Assembly (NCBI GenBank): GCA_009787745.1
Contig: WQST01000105.1
Span: forward strand, 1-8,198
Length of the DNA stretch: 8,198 bases
From: Lachnospiraceae bacterium
GTDB taxonomy: Bacteria; Bacillota; Clostridia; Lachnospirales; Lachnospiraceae
Direction of reading: 5' to 3'
In this document: piece by piece, positions 4,953 to 8,198 of the stretch
How the letters are laid out: each line of letters starts with the position of its first letter
How positions within the stretch are numbered: position 1 is the first letter of the stretch
The notes under the pieces: generated by a model
Told to the model about the DNA's origin: nothing
What the model saw: only the letters and a program-made list of their open reading frames with translations
Database searches by the model: none
Program-made: the position numbers and the translations under genes

Positions 4953-6500
4953 ATGGATAATAATGTAAACGATCTACTAAAAAAAGGTGCATCAACTGTT
5001 TTATCTTGCTACATTATTATGATGGGTTTAATTTATCCTCTTTATATCAGAGAAAGCGGTTATGCAAGTATTGGTCATGATAAGTATATCTTTTTTCGTA
5101 CCGCAACTTTAATCATGTTAACATCTGTTTTTTTACTGGCAATGATGATTTTTGTTAGCGGAGAAAAAAAAATAAAGTGGTTGCCAAATCTAACACAATT
5201 GGCGACCATTATTTTTTTAATGATTTCCTCTATCTCATGGGTTTTTTCCGCTTATCGCACAACCGCATGGCACGGCAGTGAAGGATGGTTTATCGGCTTA
5301 GAAACTTATATAATGCTTATTGCAGCTTATTTTTTGATTAGCAGTCTGTGGACTTATAATAAGTGGGTTTGGGTTAGTTTTCTTGTCGGTAGTGGTATTG
5401 CCTTTTTTATCGCTATTCTAAATCGCTTCTCAATTTATCCGTTTAAGTTCGATTTGATGGCTCCCGAGTTTATCTCAACGCTTGGCAATATTAATTGGAT
5501 TGCGGGATATTTTTCTGTCGTATACCCAATCGGTGCAGGGCTTTTTATTTTTTCTGAGAAAAACTATCTTCGTTATCTCTCCGGCTTTTTTGCCTTTATC
5601 GCATTATGCATGGGGATTGTGCAAGGGTCTGAAAGTGTTTTCCTGTCAATAACTGCCGTCTTTTATTTATTGCTTCTGCTGTCGCTTAATTCGTGGGAAA
5701 AATATGGTACCCTTTATATTTTACTAGCCATTATTTTTTGTGCGGCGTGTCAAGCTATGCGGTTACTGAGATTAATTTTGCCGAATGGGTTTAATTATGG
5801 AAGCGATGATTTTAGCGGAGCCATAACGGAATCCTCTCTTAGCCTCTTTATGATGCTTATTTTGATTGCTTTTTACTTACTGATTAAGTACTGTCGGGGT
5901 AATAAAGCAGTTAAGCTCATCAATCTTTTTCTGACTAATGAAATATTTAAAAAGCTTGTGATCTTTTTACCGATTGTTTTAGCTATCCTTTTTATAATTG
6001 CTATCGTTATTAATACCGCTAATCTCGGCGGATTTACTCGCTTTACAGAATCATCTGTTTTTATCTGGGGCGATGATTGGGGAAGCTCACGGGGTGCGAC
6101 ATGGAATATAGCAATAACGGCTTTCCGAAATATGAATTTTATGCAAAAATTAATTGGTATCGGCACAGATTCCTTTTCTGACTTCATTTATAGTTTTCCT
6201 GCTTTAACCGAATTTTTAAATGGATATTTCAATAATCGTATTCTACGAAATGCACATAATGAAATACTTACGATGATGGTTAATACCGGGATTCTCGGCA
6301 CAATTGCCTTCTTTGCGATATTTATTACTTTTGTTACCCGTTTCCTAAAAAACGGAAGCACTAATCCTCTCCTTTTTATCCCTGCTTTGTGCGTTTCAAG
6401 CTATCTGGTTCATAATCTTTTTAGCTTTAGTCAAGTTCTCAATCTGCCCCTAATTTTCATCATCATGGCTATTGGAGAAAATATGACAAGAAACAGCTAA
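4953..6500 (+). CDS. O-antigen ligase/polymerase-like membrane protein
   Basis: This 515-residue, strongly hydrophobic protein has roughly ten or more membrane helices and a large outside loop in its second half. The C-terminal half carries the features of the Wzy/WaaL group (PF04932). SSRGATWNIAITAF has R380 before a helix. A G-I-G-T-D-S-F stretch follows the loop segment. H435 lies in AHNEILTMMVNTGILG, the expected histidine motif followed by the G-I-L-G helix. Members move or polymerise lipid-linked glycans at the outer face of the membrane; in Gram-positive bacteria the product can be a capsule, teichoic-acid-like polymer or glycoprotein glycan, and the substrate cannot be read from the sequence. 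The ATG at 4953 is chosen because it is 19 bases after the regulator stop. A longer frame opening at 4869 would run inside the regulator gene. The ribosome binding site is weak (GGAA), suggesting translation follows the upstream gene. No glycosyltransferase or flippase gene is adjacent. Confidence 0.8.
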   Translation: MDNNVNDLLKKGASTVLSCYIIMMGLIYPLYIRESGYASIGHDKYIFFRTATLIMLTSVFLLAMMIFVSGEKKIKWLPNLTQLATIIFLMISSISWVFSAYRTTAWHGSEGWFIGLETYIMLIAAYFLISSLWTYNKWVWVSFLVGSGIAFFIAILNRFSIYPFKFDLMAPEFISTLGNINWIAGYFSVVYPIGAGLFIFSEKNYLRYLSGFFAFIALCMGIVQGSESVFLSITAVFYLLLLLSLNSWEKYGTLYILLAIIFCAACQAMRLLRLILPNGFNYGSDDFSGAITESSLSLFMMLILIAFYLLIKYCRGNKAVKLINLFLTNEIFKKLVIFLPIVLAILFIIAIVINTANLGGFTRFTESSVFIWGDDWGSSRGATWNIAITAFRNMNFMQKLIGIGTDSFSDFIYSFPALTEFLNGYFNNRILRNAHNEILTMMVNTGILGTIAFFAIFITFVTRFLKNGSTNPLLFIPALCVSSYLVHNLFSFSQVLNLPLIFIIMAIGENMTRNS

Positions 6501-6607
6501 TATATTTTTATATTTTCATTTAGCATCTTGTTATTAATGAAAGACTATGATAATATTATAAATATAACGATAGAACATGTCGGAACACAATATAATCGGC
6601 ATATTTC

Positions 6608-6634
6608 AATCTCACCTGGATATTAGGTGAGATT
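6608..6634. repeat. Perfect 10-bp inverted repeat
   Basis: AATCTCACCT (6608-6617) and AGGTGAGATT (6625-6634) pair without mismatch around a 7-base loop. Neither strand has a T-run after the stem, so it is not a standard terminator. It could be a structured RNA element, a processed 3' end or a binding site for a dimeric regulator. Confidence 0.6.
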
Positions 6635-6828
6635 TAGTGACTAAAGTAAAAAATAAATCTATACAGGGAGATTAAATAAAGTACATTTAGAAAAGCAGTA
6701 CCGTGTCGTAGTTATTTATTTCGTGTAAAAGAAATACAGTAGTTATTCTAAATCGCAATGAACACTGATTAAGGATAGTATTTGCAATTTGTGCCTGAAA
6801 AGAGTCAAATTGCTATTGGGGAAGGAAT

Positions 6829-6833
6829 GGAGG
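6829..6833 (+). promoter_or_regulatory. Ribosome binding site deciding the 6839 start
   Basis: GGAGG lies five bases before ATG (6839-6841). The longer in-frame option begins with TTG at 6782 and has only a weak purine stretch (AAGGATAG) before it. The ATG start is therefore preferred. Confidence 0.7.
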
Positions 6834-6838
6834 TTACT

Positions 6839-7642
6839 ATGAGAAGATTGAAGGAGTCGGAGAGGTCGCGTCTGCGTGAGTATTTATTGGCTGAACCTGA
6901 AATTAATCTATTTTTTATAGGACTTATTGAAAATAATAGCATCAATTCCGATGACGTAATGGTTTTTGCGGAAGAAAGCGGAACTGATCAAGATATGAAA
7001 TGGGATATCGTCATTTTAAGATATTACGATAATTATGTGCTTTATAGCTACGATGATATTTTTCCGGTCAAAAAAGTCGTTGATTTTTTGAAGATGGATA
7101 TCGTCGATTCGCTCAATGGTAAAGCTAGTGTTCTCCGCAAAATTGCACCATTCTTTCCGCATATGAAGATGGAAGAAAAGGTAACACTTCGCCTTGACGG
7201 ATTGAATGAAACAGCGATTGATAAGGGAAAGGTGAAACTTCGTCTACTTACCCCGCAAGATGCGGGAAAAATTGTTGAATTATATTCCTTATCAAAGGAC
7301 TGTGCGCTTAACTATGGAAAAGAAAAAAATGATTATATAGCAGAGCGGCGCGGCAGATTGGCGGGAGAAGGAATTGCTATTGGACTTATCTATAAACATC
7401 GCTTGGTTTCGGTAGCAGAAATCGCCGCTGATAATGATATAACAGGATTAATTGTGGGAATTGCGACACATCCCAAGTATTACGGCAGAGGATTTGCAAC
7501 GCAAGCGATTACCGCTCTTTGTGAAGAAGCATTTCGCCGCGGCAAAAAACATATCTGCTTTTTACATGAAAACTCAAATACTACGAGTCTCTTAAAGAAC
7601 ATCGGTTTTGAAGAAAAAAATCAATTTGCCCTATTGCATTAA
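6839..7642 (+). CDS. GNAT-family N-acetyltransferase, double-lobed
   Basis: The product of 267 residues is a predicted acetyl-CoA-dependent acetyltransferase with an unknown substrate. The first 130 residues form a divergent lobe without a clear acetyl-CoA site (REYLLAEPEINLFFIGLIEN near the start is typical of such two-lobe proteins). The active GNAT domain covers about 132-267. It begins with KVKLRLLTPQDAGKIVELY, continues with a strand around LVSVAEIAAD, and then has GIATHPKYYGRGFATQAI (207-224). There Y-G-R-G-F-A fits the acetyl-CoA-binding loop. The segment ENSNTTSLLKNIGFEEK (244-260) closes the fold with the usual N-x-x-S/T-x-x-L-x-x-x-G-F pattern. No membrane segment or signal peptide is seen. 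It is a separate transcription unit from the operon upstream and faces a minus-strand dehydrogenase gene, with a palindromic repeat in between. It is unrelated in detail to the acetyltransferase at 2167-2910. Confidence 0.82.
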   Translation: MRRLKESERSRLREYLLAEPEINLFFIGLIENNSINSDDVMVFAEESGTDQDMKWDIVILRYYDNYVLYSYDDIFPVKKVVDFLKMDIVDSLNGKASVLRKIAPFFPHMKMEEKVTLRLDGLNETAIDKGKVKLRLLTPQDAGKIVELYSLSKDCALNYGKEKNDYIAERRGRLAGEGIAIGLIYKHRLVSVAEIAADNDITGLIVGIATHPKYYGRGFATQAITALCEEAFRRGKKHICFLHENSNTTSLLKNIGFEEKNQFALLH

Positions 7643-7654
7643 ACCATCGTACAT

Positions 7655-7728
7655 TGTCATTCTGAGCCGCAGGCGAAGAATCTCAGCTAAACTATACGAG
7701 AGATCCTTCGCTTACGCTCAGGATGACA
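7655..7728. repeat. Dispersed-type palindromic repeat between convergent genes
   Basis: A 30-base left arm (7655-7684) and a 29-base right arm (7700-7728) form a long imperfect hairpin with a 15-base loop. The outer ends are TGTCAT and ATGACA. Each arm reads TGTCAT-(T/C)-CTGAGC, then a variable centre, then GCGAAG-(A/G)-ATCTC. Sequences of this CATTCTGAGC...GCGAAG type recur as dispersed palindromes in many bacterial genomes, so this is probably a REP/MITE-like element. Its place between the ends of two convergent genes fits such elements, and it may also act as a two-way transcript end. Confidence 0.7.
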
Positions 7729-7739
7729 TAATCAAAAAC

Positions 7740-8198
7740 CTACACTAAATTTCTCTCTTCCCCCCGCAGAAAAGCCGCGATATTTTCATGCGTTTCCGTA
7801 ACAACACGATTCCTTGCCTCAATTGTTGCCCAAGCATTGTGCGGTGTAATAATCAAACGGTTCGAATCACTAAACCGACTCAAAGGATTGCTTTCCTTCA
7901 TCGGCTCGGTTCCTGTTACATCAAGCCCCGCTCCTGCAATCACATTCTCACAAAGAGCGTTATATAAATCTTCATCCTTAACTACGGGTCCGCGCGAAAC
8001 ATTAATAAGAATCGCTGATGGCTTCATTTGCTTTAAAGCCGTATAATCGATTAAATTTCTGGTCAAATCACTTAACGGGCAATGTAATGATAAAAAATCA
8101 CTTTCCGCCAATAACTCCGCGAAACTCACCCGCGTATAATCCGTACAACTACTCTTCCCCGTCGGTGAATAAAAAATCACCCGACATCCGAAAGCCTT
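7740..8198 (-). CDS. D-2-hydroxyacid dehydrogenase, C-terminal part
   Basis: The frame is open to the window edge, so the N-terminal half of this NAD(P)-dependent dehydrogenase lies outside. The visible 152 residues begin with KAFGCRVIFYSPTGK, the end of the first Rossmann strand-helix unit and the second strand. The catalytic set is present: arginine in INVSRGPV (codon at 7992-7994), glutamate in GTEPM, and histidine in ITPHNAWAT. The H-N-A-W form, with tryptophan three residues after the histidine, is seen in hydroxypyruvate/glycerate dehydrogenase-like members rather than in D-lactate dehydrogenases with tyrosine. It interconverts 2-oxoacids and D-2-hydroxyacids, and hydroxypyruvate reduction is the best guess. 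An internal GTG at 8178-8180 is not the true start because the fold continues upstream. The ending HENIAAFLRGEERNLV is of normal type, so the C-terminus is intact. Confidence 0.9.
   Translation of the reverse strand, partial: KAFGCRVIFYSPTGKSSCTDYTRVSFAELLAESDFLSLHCPLSDLTRNLIDYTALKQMKPSAILINVSRGPVVKDEDLYNALCENVIAGAGLDVTGTEPMKESNPLSRFSDSNRLIITPHNAWATIEARNRVVTETHENIAAFLRGEERNLV

Larger units (their letters stand above)
6501..6838. other. Non-coding gap with hairpin and repeats
   Basis: No gene is supported in this 338-base AT-rich stretch. An AT-only 6-bp hairpin (6499-6514) overlaps the stop of the preceding gene and is followed by a few T residues, so it is at best a weak terminator. Other contents are a perfect hairpin at 6608-6634, a short palindrome TTAGTGACTAA (6634-6644) and a 9-base direct repeat GTAGTTATT (6708-6716 and 6739-6747). 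A weak promoter-like pair is TTGTTA (6528-6533) with TAATAT (6551-6556), 17 bases apart. Confidence 0.45.

Noticed and set aside
4589..4954. 121-codon minus-strand frame opposite the response regulator
   Set aside because: It is antisense to a clear regulator gene, with no recognisable protein pattern.
7837..8046. 69-codon plus-strand frame opposite the dehydrogenase
   Set aside because: It is antisense to a strongly supported dehydrogenase with all catalytic residues and has no domain pattern of its own.

Overview
The window looks like a piece of a low-GC, Gram-positive genome of the Bacillota, most likely a clostridial gut or rumen-type bacterium. This rests on AT-rich DNA, GGAGG-type ribosome binding sites, an OmpR-type two-component pair of clostridial style, and a TnpW-like small protein of the Tn4451 transposon family. 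TGA is used as a normal stop. The species cannot be named from the sequence alone.

Region 1 (about 1-1070, genes on the minus strand) is a worn fragment of a mobile element. A tnpW-like gene (764-937) is followed by a second small gene overlapping it by one base and broken by one extra base (554-764), and then by an unrecognised small gene (241-444). The cluster ends in a strong rho-independent terminator (171-202). A second, bidirectional terminator (1035-1068) lies upstream of tnpW. No recombinase, relaxase or other mobility enzyme is visible, so this is either the edge of a larger element outside the window or a remnant.

Region 2 (about 1260-2945, plus strand) holds two stand-alone enzymes that could be accessory cargo: a chloramphenicol phosphotransferase-like P-loop kinase (1401-1952) and a GNAT acetyltransferase (2167-2910). 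A strong hairpin sits between them and another follows the second gene. Their substrates are not known.

Region 3 (about 2990-6500, plus strand) is a compact operon: a membrane sensor histidine kinase (3061-4227), its OmpR-family response regulator (4244-4933) and an O-antigen ligase/polymerase-like membrane protein (4953-6500), with gaps of 16 and 19 bases. The kinase comes before the regulator, the less common order. Its start codon lies only six bases after an extended -10 box, which suggests a leaderless mRNA. The likely theme is a signalling pair linked to a surface-glycan enzyme.

Region 4 (6501-8198) has a non-coding stretch with a perfect 10-bp hairpin, a second GNAT-family acetyltransferase (6839-7642), a 74-bp imperfect palindrome of the dispersed-repeat type, and the C-terminal part of a D-2-hydroxyacid dehydrogenase on the minus strand running off the right edge.

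I saw no rRNA, tRNA, CRISPR array, intact insertion sequence or replication origin. I did not find a convincing new multi-gene system. The most unusual items are the orphaned tnpW cluster, the apparent leaderless kinase promoter with its repeated TTTAAT motifs, and the 7655-7728 palindrome.
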